The notes beneath the pieces were generated by a model. That model saw only the letters and a list, made by a program, of their open reading frames with translations, had not been told where the DNA came from and did not search any database. Shown in pieces: positions 1-7,302 of a DNA stretch of 15,766 bases. The position numbers and the translations under genes were made by a program. Source of the DNA: Coxiellaceae bacterium (GTDB lineage Bacteria > Pseudomonadota > Gammaproteobacteria > GCA-013414725); the NCBI GenBank assembly GCA_013414725.1, contig CP058706.1:252095-267860 (forward strand), read 5' to 3'. Each line of letters opens with the position of its first letter. Position 1 is the first letter of the stretch.

Positions 1-75
1 GACGTAAAAACGGACACAGCTCAAACCTGATTTACCAAGTCCAACGATGACATGTAAATTATTTTCACTCTGCAT
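1..75 (-). CDS. murD: MurD N-terminus (UDP-N-acetylmuramoylalanine--D-glutamate ligase), partial
   Basis: Twenty-five codons are visible before the gene runs off the left edge. MurD is the cytoplasmic ATP-dependent ligase that adds D-glutamate to UDP-MurNAc-L-alanine in peptidoglycan synthesis. The reading starts MQSENNLHVIVGLGKSGLSC, which fits the start of the family: a short lead, then a glycine-rich nucleotide-binding strand-turn (VGLGKSG) followed by LSCVRF, compare GLGLTGLSC in E. coli MurD. The ATG at 75-73 is chosen because it gives the usual N-terminal length; a weak GGGAA lies upstream. An in-frame ATG at 90-88 is an alternative. The usual dcw-cluster neighbour mraY is not upstream here. 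The recognition rests on a short stretch, so it is strong but not absolute. Confidence 0.8.
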   Translation of the reverse strand, partial: MQSENNLHVIVGLGKSGLSCVRFYV

Positions 76-184
76 TAGGTTCCCGACCATAATAAAAATT
101 GGCGTTATTATGCGCTTTCGACACTGAGGATTCAATTATTAGATGCTGGCCTAATGCAGTACGGATCAAGCGCTGTGGATCCAT
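65..184 (-). CDS. Small hypothetical ORF overlapping the murD start
   Basis: An uninterrupted 39-codon ORF starts at ATG 184-182 (MDPQRLIRTALGQ...) and ends in GREPNAE followed by TGA at 67-65, overlapping the murD start codon by 11 bases in another frame. Such an overlap would suit translational coupling. An AAGGGG purine run sits about 20 bases upstream of this ATG. It is better spaced for an ATG at 191-189, which opens a different frame and stops after 19 residues. If base 188 is an extra base, the 191 start would join this ORF. I recognise no family. It may be a real leader or coupled peptide, or a chance ORF in the divergent region. Confidence 0.3.
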   Translation of the reverse strand: MDPQRLIRTALGQHLIIESSVSKAHNNANFYYGREPNAE

Positions 185-241
185 CCCACATATTAGTACC
201 CCTTAATATCATTTTTCACACAAAAGCATTAATATAAAAGT

Positions 242-247
242 GGGAGG
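242..247 (+). promoter_or_regulatory. Strong Shine-Dalgarno GGGAGG for the nucleotidyltransferase gene
   Basis: GGGAGG ends seven bases before the ATG at 255. It fixes the start of the large gene even though the frame opened there stops at 345 and the coding frame changes near 290. Confidence 0.7.
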
Positions 248-348
248 ACTGTTCATGTTTAGATTTTCACGAGCAACAATGCAGCACAAAAATTTCTCAA
301 ATAAAACACTTTATCAATCAACTGCAGTTACGCAGCGCGCTGTATGAG

Positions 349-636
349 TTGGAAAGCTTGCTGGTGCAAACTGCCTCACTAGACACATCTGTTGCAAATG
401 AAATAGTCCCATTGATCTTTCAACTCATCACGCACGCCCAATTTCCAACGCTGAAACTGCTCAACGAGGAAAATGGCATTACACCAATCACCGAAGCAGA
501 AAAACTTTATAGTTTATTAATCAACAAAATCCCTGCCAACGCTTATAGCACTATTGCCATGGGCATTGTCAAAGGCCATTTGCAACTTGGAAAAATTGAC
601 CAAATACATCATTTTTGCCAGAAAAATATTAGATGA
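349..636 (+). CDS. Fragment: N-terminal helical segment of the nucleotidyltransferase protein
   Basis: The true coding frame is open from about 292 (ISQIKHFINQLQLRSALYEL...), so the TTG at 349 is not a real start. The sequence is a run of amphipathic helices with alternating leucines and no signal peptide. It includes a TPR-like pair (AYSTIAMGIVKGHLQLGKID). The stop at 634-636 follows a frame change in the T5 run near 615. In the next frame the helix continues as ARKILDESKLSPEDHRYVF. No enzymatic motif is present. Confidence 0.5.
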   Translation: MESLLVQTASLDTSVANEIVPLIFQLITHAQFPTLKLLNEENGITPITEAEKLYSLLINKIPANAYSTIAMGIVKGHLQLGKIDQIHHFCQKNIR

Positions 637-1176
637 AAGCAAACTATCACCCGAAGACCATCGTTATGTTTTTATTGAGCTAGCAAAAATGGCCTAAAAC
701 ACCAGCGAGAGGAAATGGCGCTTTGGTGCGTGACCAAATTATTTCAACGAAAGCAGCTGATTGATGCAAACGCTAAATTAAATCAAGAAATTGAAACCTT
801 ATTCACAAATATTTTAAATACTTTGCTATATAAACAGTTAACTGACTTTTGGAGACAAAAAATCATGACGATGGCGCTTTATTTAAGCACAGAATGACGC
901 TGCTGAATTTTATATTAAGCCTTTCGACGCAAGATAATGATGCAGAAACAATGTTATTAAAAAATATTATCAAACATATTACAAACCCTTATTGAATGCT
1001 CACCAAGAATCATGGAAAAACCTCAACCGTAATTCAAAGACAGAAAGTGAAATGACAAATAGAGATACAGCCAATTGGAAACATTTTATTGAATCACTAC
1101 TAATTGAACTGGATTTCAGCATCAAATTAGAACGTTGCCTTATCCAAAATAAATTTATAGCAGATTATGAGATGGT
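637..1176 (+). CDS. Fragments: helical linker before the nucleotidyltransferase domain, spread over three frames
   Basis: Coding continues without a recognisable break in protein character but moves between frames. ILDESKLSPEDHRYVFIELA lies before 695, KHQREEMALWCVTKLFQRKQ from about 700 to 884, RMTLLNFILSLSTQDNDAET from about 885 to 985, and NAHQESWKNLNRNSKTESEM from 992 to about 1168. Adding single bases (for example TAAGC to TAAAGC near 884, AAACCC to AAAACCC near 985) joins them. The segment looks like helical-repeat scaffold. No family is recognised. Confidence 0.45.
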
Positions 1177-2085
1177 TTGGGTGGTCCAAAAATGTTAGAA
1201 CATCACTTCGCTCAAATATCTGATGATGTTGCTGTTCAGTTAGTGCCATGCTATGACGAATTTTTACAATTGGCAAACTCTCTACATCTGCCTCATGCTA
1301 ACCATTCTAAGCCTACGTGGCTACAGATTTGTCTGTCTCATAACGAAACATTAGCAAGCTATCGCCACAAATTCTTTTCACAGGCAAATACAGATTTAAC
1401 AGCCGCTATGCAAGACTATCAATCTGATGTACTTGGGCTTTTGCATAATGCTCTTAAAGCCATCGAAGAATTACTAGGGCCTCCACCTTGTCCATGGAGC
1501 CTGGGTGTCATGGGGTCTTTTGCGCGAGGCGACATGTCATTGCTTTCTGACCTAGATATGTTTGTGTTGATTAAAGAACAAAATAAACGTGCACATCCCT
1601 ATTTTAAAACCGCCATGCAATTATTCCGTTTGTATTTAATTAGTCTTGCTGATCCTTGGAAATTTAATAATGCTCCATTGTCATCGGGTTTATTTATTGA
1701 TGATGGCGATTGGATTTTGATGTTTCTAGAGCAAGAGGCCTCCGATGTTGATCAGCGAATTCGCTTGATCAATACACCAGGTAATTTAGCCAATCAGGTA
1801 ATACATCATTTAACAAATAGTAACACGTCGATTTACGACCATAAAAATTACAGCGAATGGCTATTAGCCTACAGCCTTCTTACCATTAAACCGGTTTATA
1901 GCTCTGCCGGTGGTGCAGCTCTGATAGAAGAATATGGAAAATTTCTGCAAAATGCGCAGGGCCTTGATTTAATCAAAATTGGTGAAGCCAGCTTATCTGC
2001 ATTAGAGCATCAAGTCCCGATTTTATCACGGTTGACAAATCGCAAAAATGACGCGGAAAGTTTTTTAATGAGAAAGACTCCCTGA
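1177..2085 (+). CDS. Fragment carrying the GlnD/DUF294-type nucleotidyltransferase domain
   Basis: This frame holds the catalytic part. The sequence LGPPPCPWSLG, then VMGSFARGDMSLLSDLDMF, matches the polymerase-beta-like nucleotidyltransferase signature G-S-x(10)-D-x-D. Numbering from the first codon here, Gly113-Ser114 form the glycine-serine loop, and Asp125 and Asp127 are the likely metal ligands. LGPPPCP plus 'MGS.ARG.M.P.SDL' is typical of bacterial proteins that combine a PII-uridylyltransferase-like (DUF294) domain with TPR-type helices. The following region (SSGLFIDDGDW, TPGNLANQVIHH, YSLLTIKPVY) fits the substrate-binding half of that family. The end at 2085 is an artefact of the T6 run at 2061-2066; the domain continues as KDSLKDVYRIFTLTGLST. 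The key residues are present, so an active enzyme is plausible. The acceptor is unknown. Confidence 0.7.
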   Translation: MGGPKMLEHHFAQISDDVAVQLVPCYDEFLQLANSLHLPHANHSKPTWLQICLSHNETLASYRHKFFSQANTDLTAAMQDYQSDVLGLLHNALKAIEELLGPPPCPWSLGVMGSFARGDMSLLSDLDMFVLIKEQNKRAHPYFKTAMQLFRLYLISLADPWKFNNAPLSSGLFIDDGDWILMFLEQEASDVDQRIRLINTPGNLANQVIHHLTNSNTSIYDHKNYSEWLLAYSLLTIKPVYSSAGGAALIEEYGKFLQNAQGLDLIKIGEASLSALEHQVPILSRLTNRKNDAESFLMRKTP

Positions 2086-2189
2086 AAGACGTATATCGAA
2101 TTTTCACCTTAACTGGTCTCAGCACGTGTTTCTTTAGTGTCTCCATATCAAGATTACAGACGCTGCAACATGAATCGGTACAAAACATA

Positions 2190-3425
2190 TTGCAAGTCCA
2201 TTTTAGCAAAGGTTTTGGCAACAGTTGGCGTGAAGCTTGGAAAAAGCTGCAGCTTTCTCGCATAAAATATCAAAACCAATTTAAGCAATGTAATTTTAAA
2301 CTTGTTGAACTTGAGGCAACAGACCAAGCTGATATCAATAATATAATTCAGACTTTACTTGCGCCATTTTATCAATATTGGCAACGAGCAGATATTACAA
2401 AATTTTATAGCCCTTGGAAACGCTTAATAGATAACCATATCAATGAAGCCAATTACCAAAAACTACTTGACTGGTGCTTACATGCAAAGCAACAAGGTGA
2501 TGATGTTACCATTCCTGGTTCTCTTCACACTCAATTATGGGAGTATATTACTGAAATAATTCCAACCCAGCTTCCGTCACATTCCCGATATTATGAATAT
2601 GAAACTTGGCTAACACAAAACTTTCCTGGCCAAAAATACTCTATTAGCGAAATAATGTCATTCATCAAATACCAGGGAATCAATATAGACATCATACTTT
2701 CCAAGCAGAAAAAAACCGCATTTATTGAGGCATTAACAAACAATCATCTGGCTTGGGCCATAGCACTAATAAGCCATGGGGCGTCCTCAGCCATTTATGA
2801 AATCGATGTACTAATGAAATTACTCAGCCCATTTTATGAAAACCGATCCCACCATAATCAGCTTCGAAAAATGATTAAAATTCTAGGCAATAACAATATA
2901 ACATTGGTAAAATTATTGAATGACAAGCTATCTCTTAAAAGTCTAACTAATCGGGCTTTTAAATTATTGCAAGCAAAAACCTCATCTAACAATAAGCAAA
3001 TATTAGAATTAGAGACGCAAGAAATACTATTGCAACAAAGCATTGCGAAAATCAACAATACATACCAACAATCGACAGACAATGATTGTAAGCTTGCTTG
3101 TGCAAAAATTTTAGCCAGCATAGAGAGTAATTTTTCTGATGCATTCTTAAGAAGTTTAGCAATACTTGTAGCACAAACAAACATTGACAAAATCCATCAT
3201 GCAACTAACACATCTATCGTAAAAAAATTATTGGGGCAACCAGTTTTTCGTAGAGCCCTCGAAACCAATATTTATAAAATCCTATCCGATGAAACCGCTG
3301 AAACTGACTCACGCCTAGCAATGATTGATCTGAGTTTAAAAATGGGCTATTCAGCAGACGATATATGTAATCTATTAGTTGCACAGTTATTTACTAAAAA
3401 CCGTGTTGTTGGTCAAAAATCATAA
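2190..3425 (+). CDS. Fragment: helical region following the nucleotidyltransferase domain
   Basis: The coding frame is open from about 2064, so the TTG at 2190 is internal. The first 40 residues after the catalytic domain contain FSKGFGNSWREAWKKLQL. The rest is predicted to be helical solenoid, with one ankyrin-like unit (NNHLAWAIALISHGASS). It ends at TAA 3423-3425 through the A5 run at 3415-3419; one extra A continues the protein as KIITTIATPLLKEPHKEK. No transmembrane segment or catalytic motif was seen. Confidence 0.55.
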   Translation: MQVHFSKGFGNSWREAWKKLQLSRIKYQNQFKQCNFKLVELEATDQADINNIIQTLLAPFYQYWQRADITKFYSPWKRLIDNHINEANYQKLLDWCLHAKQQGDDVTIPGSLHTQLWEYITEIIPTQLPSHSRYYEYETWLTQNFPGQKYSISEIMSFIKYQGINIDIILSKQKKTAFIEALTNNHLAWAIALISHGASSAIYEIDVLMKLLSPFYENRSHHNQLRKMIKILGNNNITLVKLLNDKLSLKSLTNRAFKLLQAKTSSNNKQILELETQEILLQQSIAKINNTYQQSTDNDCKLACAKILASIESNFSDAFLRSLAILVAQTNIDKIHHATNTSIVKKLLGQPVFRRALETNIYKILSDETAETDSRLAMIDLSLKMGYSADDICNLLVAQLFTKNRVVGQKS

Positions 3426-3445
3426 CGACCATAGCAACACCTCTT

Positions 3446-4240
3446 TTGAAAGAGCCACATAAAGAAAAAATCACTAAATTATTTGACTATTTGTTAGATG
3501 AAGACAACTCTTTGGCAACTTTTCAATCGATAGTAAACGCTACCATAAAAATAGGCCTAGAAAACCATATCATAACCAGGATTTTCAACCAAACCATAGA
3601 GAAACTACCGGACACACAGACAATTCATTTCATTAATTGGAGCTTAACCGCATTCAATCCACCACTGGGCCTACGTTTTGAAACCAATATACTGGAAGCT
3701 GTTTTTGAACACCTGCCCTCAAAGCCCACTAAAGAGGCTTTGCAACTAATTGAATTGATTGAAAACATAGTTGGTCATTTGCAAACGACCGCCCCTGAGA
3801 AATGCTTGCAAGTGGAAGAGTCATTGCAAGACACATTGAATTATGGCAAACATGCGACTGAAGTGGTGGCCAGTATTTATGGGCTCTCTAGATTAAAGAG
3901 TTTAAGCAAAAACGTCCAAGAAACTCTGGAGCAAACCGTCAATAACCGTGATCTATCTTCGCAGACATTGCCTATCCTTAAAAAATTGGCCGCTTGTTAT
4001 GCTCTCAAGAAAAACGAATACCAACTTTACACACCCATTGCCTTCTTAATTTTTGACAGCCATCAAATGCGTGAAAATGCCATTTTTGTGCTTAATCACT
4101 TATTGCCACGCATTAATAATGGCAATAACCTATATAAGTTATTTGAGACCATAATCACCAATATTAAAGCTAAAATTACCACCGAAAATGCCCAGGCTAT
4201 CATGCATTTCTTTACCGAAAAATCCATTGGGAAAGACTAA
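3446..4240 (+). CDS. Fragment: C-terminal helical solenoid, first part
   Basis: This helical segment contains KEKITKLFDYLLDEDNSLAT, which resembles KEKFLEYLLDNFDDPNEPFA in the next fragment. The resemblance suggests a degenerate repeat of about 260 residues. The TTG at 3446 is internal to the reconstructed gene, because upstream codons in this frame (ITTIATPL) join the previous fragment. The last residues (TEKSIGKD) are lost into the next frame near 4230. Confidence 0.5.
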   Translation: MKEPHKEKITKLFDYLLDEDNSLATFQSIVNATIKIGLENHIITRIFNQTIEKLPDTQTIHFINWSLTAFNPPLGLRFETNILEAVFEHLPSKPTKEALQLIELIENIVGHLQTTAPEKCLQVEESLQDTLNYGKHATEVVASIYGLSRLKSLSKNVQETLEQTVNNRDLSSQTLPILKKLAACYALKKNEYQLYTPIAFLIFDSHQMRENAIFVLNHLLPRINNGNNLYKLFETIITNIKAKITTENAQAIMHFFTEKSIGKD

Positions 4241-5066
4241 TAGAAACAGAAAAGAAAAATTCCTTGAATATTTGCTAGACAATTTTGATGATCCCAATGA
4301 ACCGTTCGCTGATTTTGCTTATAGTATGGCCAAAAGACTTGGATTAGGCCGAGAAATTTTCATAACGACTAATAAAAACAATAACCGAAATATAGTTTCA
4401 ACGTTGTTGGATAGTTTCTTTGAAACAGTCAATAGTCAAAGCTTCTTAACTGCTCAAGAGAACCTACTTACACTACTAAAGAGTGAACAACAAGAACTCA
4501 CCATGAAAATTATTATATTGATCACTAAAAATCAGAGAAGCGGCAAATTATGTTGGATTTTTTGTTACTGTCTTACCAGCAAAAAAACTACCGCGCAAAG
4601 TTTTTTTGAAATTTTATTCAACCTGGACTTTGAAGCGAAGCATTCGTTGCAAAGGCTAAAAGCCGCTCCAATTGTCAAAGAATTATTGGTCACATATATC
4701 GACAAAAATTTCATGTTTGCGATAAAATTATTAGTGGAGTTACAATGGACATCTCATGCTCCTAACTTAACTACCGATTTAATCAATTTGCTCAACAATC
4801 AGGCATACCAGTCAGTGCATATCGATATCATCAAAGGTCTAGGACAACTGGGCGCAGACACCCATATTCGCATCGAAATTTTACAACAGATCAACATAGC
4901 ATTTGAAAATAATCAATTATCTGATTACCAATATGCCATGGTATTAATGCAGCTAATTGACCATTGCGATACTCTATTTGAAAACTGCAGCAAAAACACA
5001 AGAAGAAACAGCAATTCCTCTGATTTTTTCCTGGCGCACCTCCACCTGCCACAATCAATTTGGTGA
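4188..5066 (+). CDS. Fragment: C-terminal helical solenoid, second part
   Basis: The real reading probably enters this frame near 4230 (TNRNRKEKFLEYLL). It continues as helical repeats (LTTDLINLLNNQAYQ, VHIDIIKGLGQLGADTHIRI, the last HEAT-like). In the given frame it ends SDFFLAHLHLPQSIW. The alternative, through A5 (about 4992) and T6 (5025-5030) corrections, gives KTQEETAIPLIF, PGAPPPATINL and SSLTPDY, stopping at 5095. The alternative is preferred because it gives a plausible disordered proline-rich tail. Confidence 0.5.
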   Translation: MPRLSCISLPKNPLGKTNRNRKEKFLEYLLDNFDDPNEPFADFAYSMAKRLGLGREIFITTNKNNNRNIVSTLLDSFFETVNSQSFLTAQENLLTLLKSEQQELTMKIIILITKNQRSGKLCWIFCYCLTSKKTTAQSFFEILFNLDFEAKHSLQRLKAAPIVKELLVTYIDKNFMFAIKLLVELQWTSHAPNLTTDLINLLNNQAYQSVHIDIIKGLGQLGADTHIRIEILQQINIAFENNQLSDYQYAMVLMQLIDHCDTLFENCSKNTRRNSNSSDFFLAHLHLPQSIW

Positions 5067-5078
5067 CAACTTCATCTC

Positions 5079-5408
5079 TCACACCTGATTATTAAATGAC
5101 ACCTCTGCCCGGTAATTTTCCTCAAACAAGGCAGTGACACTCAACATATAATCACAAAACAAATTTATCGACCTAGATAAAAGAGAGGGATCATACTCTA
5201 CTGATAAAAAATTATTACCATCTAAATCAGCAGACTTTCTGAAAAACGCATCATCGCGTAAACGATAAGTAACTTGCTTAATCGGGTATCTAAATGATTG
5301 TAAGATAAAATCTTCAATAAAGTCACGAGTACGACCATTGCCGTCAGAATAAGGATGAATAGAGACAAAGATAAATCCAGCCATTGCAGCAAAAGTAATA
5401 GGGCTCAT
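5079..5408 (-). CDS. Fic domain fragment with active-site motif
   Basis: Numbered from the ATG at 5408, His18 begins HPYSDGNGRTRD, matching the canonical Hx(F/Y)x(D/E)GNGRxxR through Arg26. The preceding SPITFAAMAGFIFVSI is the helix that normally leads into the loop. The final arginine of the canonical motif is replaced by Asp29, with an Arg one position earlier (Arg28). The C-terminal helix contains TALFEEN, a near miss to the inhibitory (S/T)xxxE(G/N) motif of self-inhibited Fic proteins. The ATG is probably internal, as the helix starts in the fragment upstream. Confidence 0.65.
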   Translation of the reverse strand: MSPITFAAMAGFIFVSIHPYSDGNGRTRDFIEDFILQSFRYPIKQVTYRLRDDAFFRKSADLDGNNFLSVEYDPSLLSRSINLFCDYMLSVTALFEENYRAEVSFNNQV

Positions 5409-5743
5409 CTTAGCTTTTTACAATCATCAAACCGATCCGTCATCCAATTGCAATACCAATCCATCATTGTCGGAATAGAATCAGGGCATAAAAACCTTCC
5501 ATTAACAACGGCGGTTCGGTTATTATAATAGTCGGTTTCTTCACTGGCTTCGACATGTGTTGTGCGAAAAGCCTTCCCATACCCAACGCGAAAATCTTTC
5601 AAATCTTCTTTAGTAAAAATAAACTTAGCATTTGGATCATCCAAAATAGCTTGAGTTCGTACTACTTTATTATCAAGTATATTGTCGTTTACATTCCAAA
5701 AAAATTCGAATAAGCATAAGAGAAAATGTATATAGGATAACAA
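5405..5743 (-). CDS. Fic protein N-terminal fragment
   Basis: This is the helical lead-in to the Fic core, with FIFTKEDLKDFRVGYGKAFR and PDSIPTMMDWYCNWMTDRF, followed by DDCKKLR and a TGA that overlaps the next ATG. In Fic proteins this region packs against the core and helps position the target. The TTG at 5743 is not a convincing start, because the same frame extends upstream (RPFKDVKY). A frame change near 5757 joins it to AATLLHYRTAH. Confidence 0.5.
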   Translation of the reverse strand: MLSYIHFLLCLFEFFWNVNDNILDNKVVRTQAILDDPNAKFIFTKEDLKDFRVGYGKAFRTTHVEASEETDYYNNRTAVVNGRFLCPDSIPTMMDWYCNWMTDRFDDCKKLR

Positions 5744-5850
5744 GTATTTAACGTCCTTGAATGGGCGGTGCGATAATGAAGTAGCGTTGCAGCATATTTG
5801 TCATTTAATTCATTTTTATTAAAATAATTGAGATCATCCAAAATGTGCTT

Positions 5851-6138
5851 TTATACGCAAATCAATTTCTTGAATTTTTGCAGTTGTTCCTGGCCAATGG
5901 CAGCTGGATCGGCATATTTTTTAATGACACCAATATAATCTATTTCTTTTCTACGGTCTTCTGCCTGTTGTTTACGAATTGTTGCTGCTTGTTCCTGCCA
6001 AATAGCTTCTTGTTTCGCTCTCTCTTGAGAAAGCGGAGAAGTTGGATCCTCATACTGTTTCAGTATCTCTTCTAATAATGCTTCAGTCTCTGGTGGCAAT
6101 TCAATAATTTTTGATGATTTTTGATCATCATTAAGCAT
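5851..6138 (-). CDS. Small charged helical protein upstream of Fic
   Basis: This 95-residue protein starts at ATG 6138. That start is favoured over ATG 6153 because GGGGAGAGG lies immediately upstream of it. The sequence is highly charged and helical (LPPETEALLEEILKQYEDP, then AIWQEQAATIRKQQAEDRRK), probably a coiled coil, without signal peptide or membrane segment. It ends at TAA 5851-5853. The frame then continues into LDDLNYFNKNEL of the Fic gene. It could be a separate small partner encoded ahead of fic, or the N-terminal extension of the Fic protein split by missing T residues near 5845-5855. A strict class I Fic inhibitor motif (S/T-xxx-E-G/N) is not present; SKIIEL is only a partial match. 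Confidence 0.5.
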   Translation of the reverse strand: MLNDDQKSSKIIELPPETEALLEEILKQYEDPTSPLSQERAKQEAIWQEQAATIRKQQAEDRRKEIDYIGVIKKYADPAAIGQEQLQKFKKLICV

Positions 6139-6171
6139 AAAACCTCTCCCCATAATTTAAAAATGATAACA

Positions 6172-6199
6172 TTTATAAAAACAAAAGGGGAAGTGTTGA
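6172..6199 (-). promoter_or_regulatory. Possible sigma-70 promoter for the small ORF/fic unit
   Basis: On the minus strand TCAACA (6199-6194) is followed after 16 bases by TATAAA (6177-6172). The predicted transcript would begin about 15-20 bases before ATG 6153. The -35 match is only 4 of 6. Confidence 0.35.
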
Positions 6200-6229
6200 C
6201 TTATCCCCACGAATTTTTATGTAAGTAGC

Positions 6230-6303
6230 TGAATTAATTGCTTACTAGTCATCCCGCTGCCAAGACCGCGGGATGACAGGAGGGCTAGCATGCAATTAAT
6301 TCA
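6230..6303. repeat. Nested palindromic element (MITE/REP-like)
   Basis: Outer arms TGAATTAATTGC (6230-6241) and GCAATTAATTCA (6292-6303) are perfect 12-base inverted repeats. Just inside, GCTTACTAG pairs 7 of 9 with the sequence left of the right arm (CTAGCATGC). A central palindrome GTCATCCCGC (6248-6257) / GCGGGATGAC (6268-6277) is a perfect 10-base pair with a 10-base loop. GTCATCCCGC-type palindromes occur as dispersed intergenic elements in Rickettsiales and Legionellales. It lies between two minus-strand genes, so it could also act as a transcript-end structure for the repeat protein gene. Confidence 0.65.
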
Positions 6304-6385
6304 ATCGCACACATCAAAATTGACGAGAGCGTCCATCAACCTTGATCCTTGTTGACACGACTATAAGTATCGATAGCGCCATACC

Positions 6386-7276
6386 CTATCCCATATTATT
6401 GTTATTACTTTCATAACCTTCTTGGCTTGCATCACTTTCATCATGTGTCGTATCTAACAAAAATTGCTGTTTAGTTTTCTTACTTAGACCTTCATGATTG
6501 TCTTCTTCGTACCAACCAAAGAATTTTTTATGAAAATAGCTATTGTTGGCATCAAATTCCTCTTGTGCTGCACTGTATCTATGCAGCCTTGCTATACCCG
6601 CTATATTCTCAAGACCATGCTGACGTGCCAAATAATCGATTTCTTCAGTCATCTCGCCACCACATTTAAAATAAGCATCAAACACTTTTCTTTTTGCAGC
6701 CTTATCTTGCCCCATTTCATTTAATAATTTATCGAAAGTGACCATAGAAAACGTCCCTTGTGTCTCCTGAATCGCGATAAAAATTGGCAATAACAATTCA
6801 TCTTTCACAATCTTAAGCATTGAAGATGTTCTTTGTGTAGCTATTTCAAGTGATTTCTTAAGCTCTGCCACCGGTTGAGATTTAGGTGCGTCCTTGACAG
6901 CATCAAGATTTAGCAATAAAAATTTATCTTTGCTAGTTAACATTTCCTTATTTAATATTGCATTCAAAGTCACTTCTGTTATGCCATGGCCTGTTTTAAG
7001 TACGGCATTCATAACAGCGGTAGTCGCTTCAAAAAATTCCTGCGGTTGTTTATGAGAAAAATTCTGCATTGTTTTTAAAATGAAACTTTCCGGCACTGGT
7101 ATCTTACGATCCATTAAAACTTTACAAATATCTTTAATACCTTTTAAACTGCCCTGCTCAATTGCTATTTGTAATGATGTGCTAGAAATAAGCCCTTCAG
7201 CCTTGATTGCTTCAATTATTATGCTTATAATCCTTTCACTCTTTGCTTCCTTAAAGTTTTGCAGCGCAAATAACAA
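6386..7276 (-). CDS. Fragment: last repeats and C-terminus of the solenoid protein
   Basis: It carries SLQIAIEQGSLKGIKDICKV, MDRKIPVPESFILKTMQNF and AVMNAVLKTGHGITEVTL, then a C-terminal region outside the repeats. That region is aromatic-rich (NSYFHKKFFGWYEEDNHEG) and ends in an acidic, asparagine-rich tail. The TTG at 7276 is internal. Acidic C-termini occur in Dot/Icm type IV effectors, but this alone is weak evidence for secretion. Confidence 0.55.
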   Translation of the reverse strand: MLFALQNFKEAKSERIISIIIEAIKAEGLISSTSLQIAIEQGSLKGIKDICKVLMDRKIPVPESFILKTMQNFSHKQPQEFFEATTAVMNAVLKTGHGITEVTLNAILNKEMLTSKDKFLLLNLDAVKDAPKSQPVAELKKSLEIATQRTSSMLKIVKDELLLPIFIAIQETQGTFSMVTFDKLLNEMGQDKAAKRKVFDAYFKCGGEMTEEIDYLARQHGLENIAGIARLHRYSAAQEEFDANNSYFHKKFFGWYEEDNHEGLSKKTKQQFLLDTTHDESDASQEGYESNNNNMG

Positions 7277-7302
7277 CCAATCATTGTTAATAATCTTATT
7301 GC

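Larger units (their letters stand above)
255..5095 (+). pseudogene. Frameshift-interrupted giant helical protein with GlnD/DUF294-type nucleotidyltransferase domain (parent gene)
   Basis: This is one gene read through about ten frame changes, giving roughly 1,610 residues. The start ATG 255 has a strong ribosome binding site. The probable stop is TAA 5093-5095, reached after a proline-rich tail (PGAPPPATINL). Order: helical N-terminal region (about residues 1-320), nucleotidyltransferase domain (about 400-620), then about 1,000 residues of helical, HEAT/TPR-like sequence. Junctions lie near 290 (A5), 618 (T5), 693, 884, 985, 1170, 2061-2066 (T6), 3415-3419 (A5), 4230 and 5000-5030. At 2066 an extra T joins DAESF to FNEKDSLKDVYRIFTL; at 3419 an extra A joins VVGQK to IITTIATPLLKE. 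The nucleotidyltransferase label is well supported, but substrate and role are unknown. The gene may be intact in the organism, with the breaks being sequencing errors. Confidence 0.65.
5079..5850 (-). pseudogene. Frameshift-interrupted Fic-domain protein (parent gene)
   Basis: Fic (Fido) enzymes transfer AMP or other phosphate-containing groups from nucleotides to hydroxyl side chains of target proteins. Three frame blocks, all minus strand, read together: LDDLNYFNKNELNDKYAATL (about 5850-5765), KDVKYLLSYIHFLLCLFEFF to DDCKK (5757-5408), and SPITFAAMAGFIFVSIHPYS to the stop at 5079. The active-site loop is HPYSDGNGRTRD. Breaks are near 5757 and at 5405-5408, where stop and start overlap as ATGA. 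The true start is unclear: a TTG at about 5836 without an evident ribosome binding site, or fusion with the upstream 95-residue ORF. It converges on, and overlaps by 17 bases, the reconstructed end of the nucleotidyltransferase gene. Confidence 0.6.

Noticed and set aside
6248..6277. Central palindrome as a plain rho-independent terminator
   Set aside because: No T-run follows on either strand, and the outer 12-base arms show it is part of a larger element.
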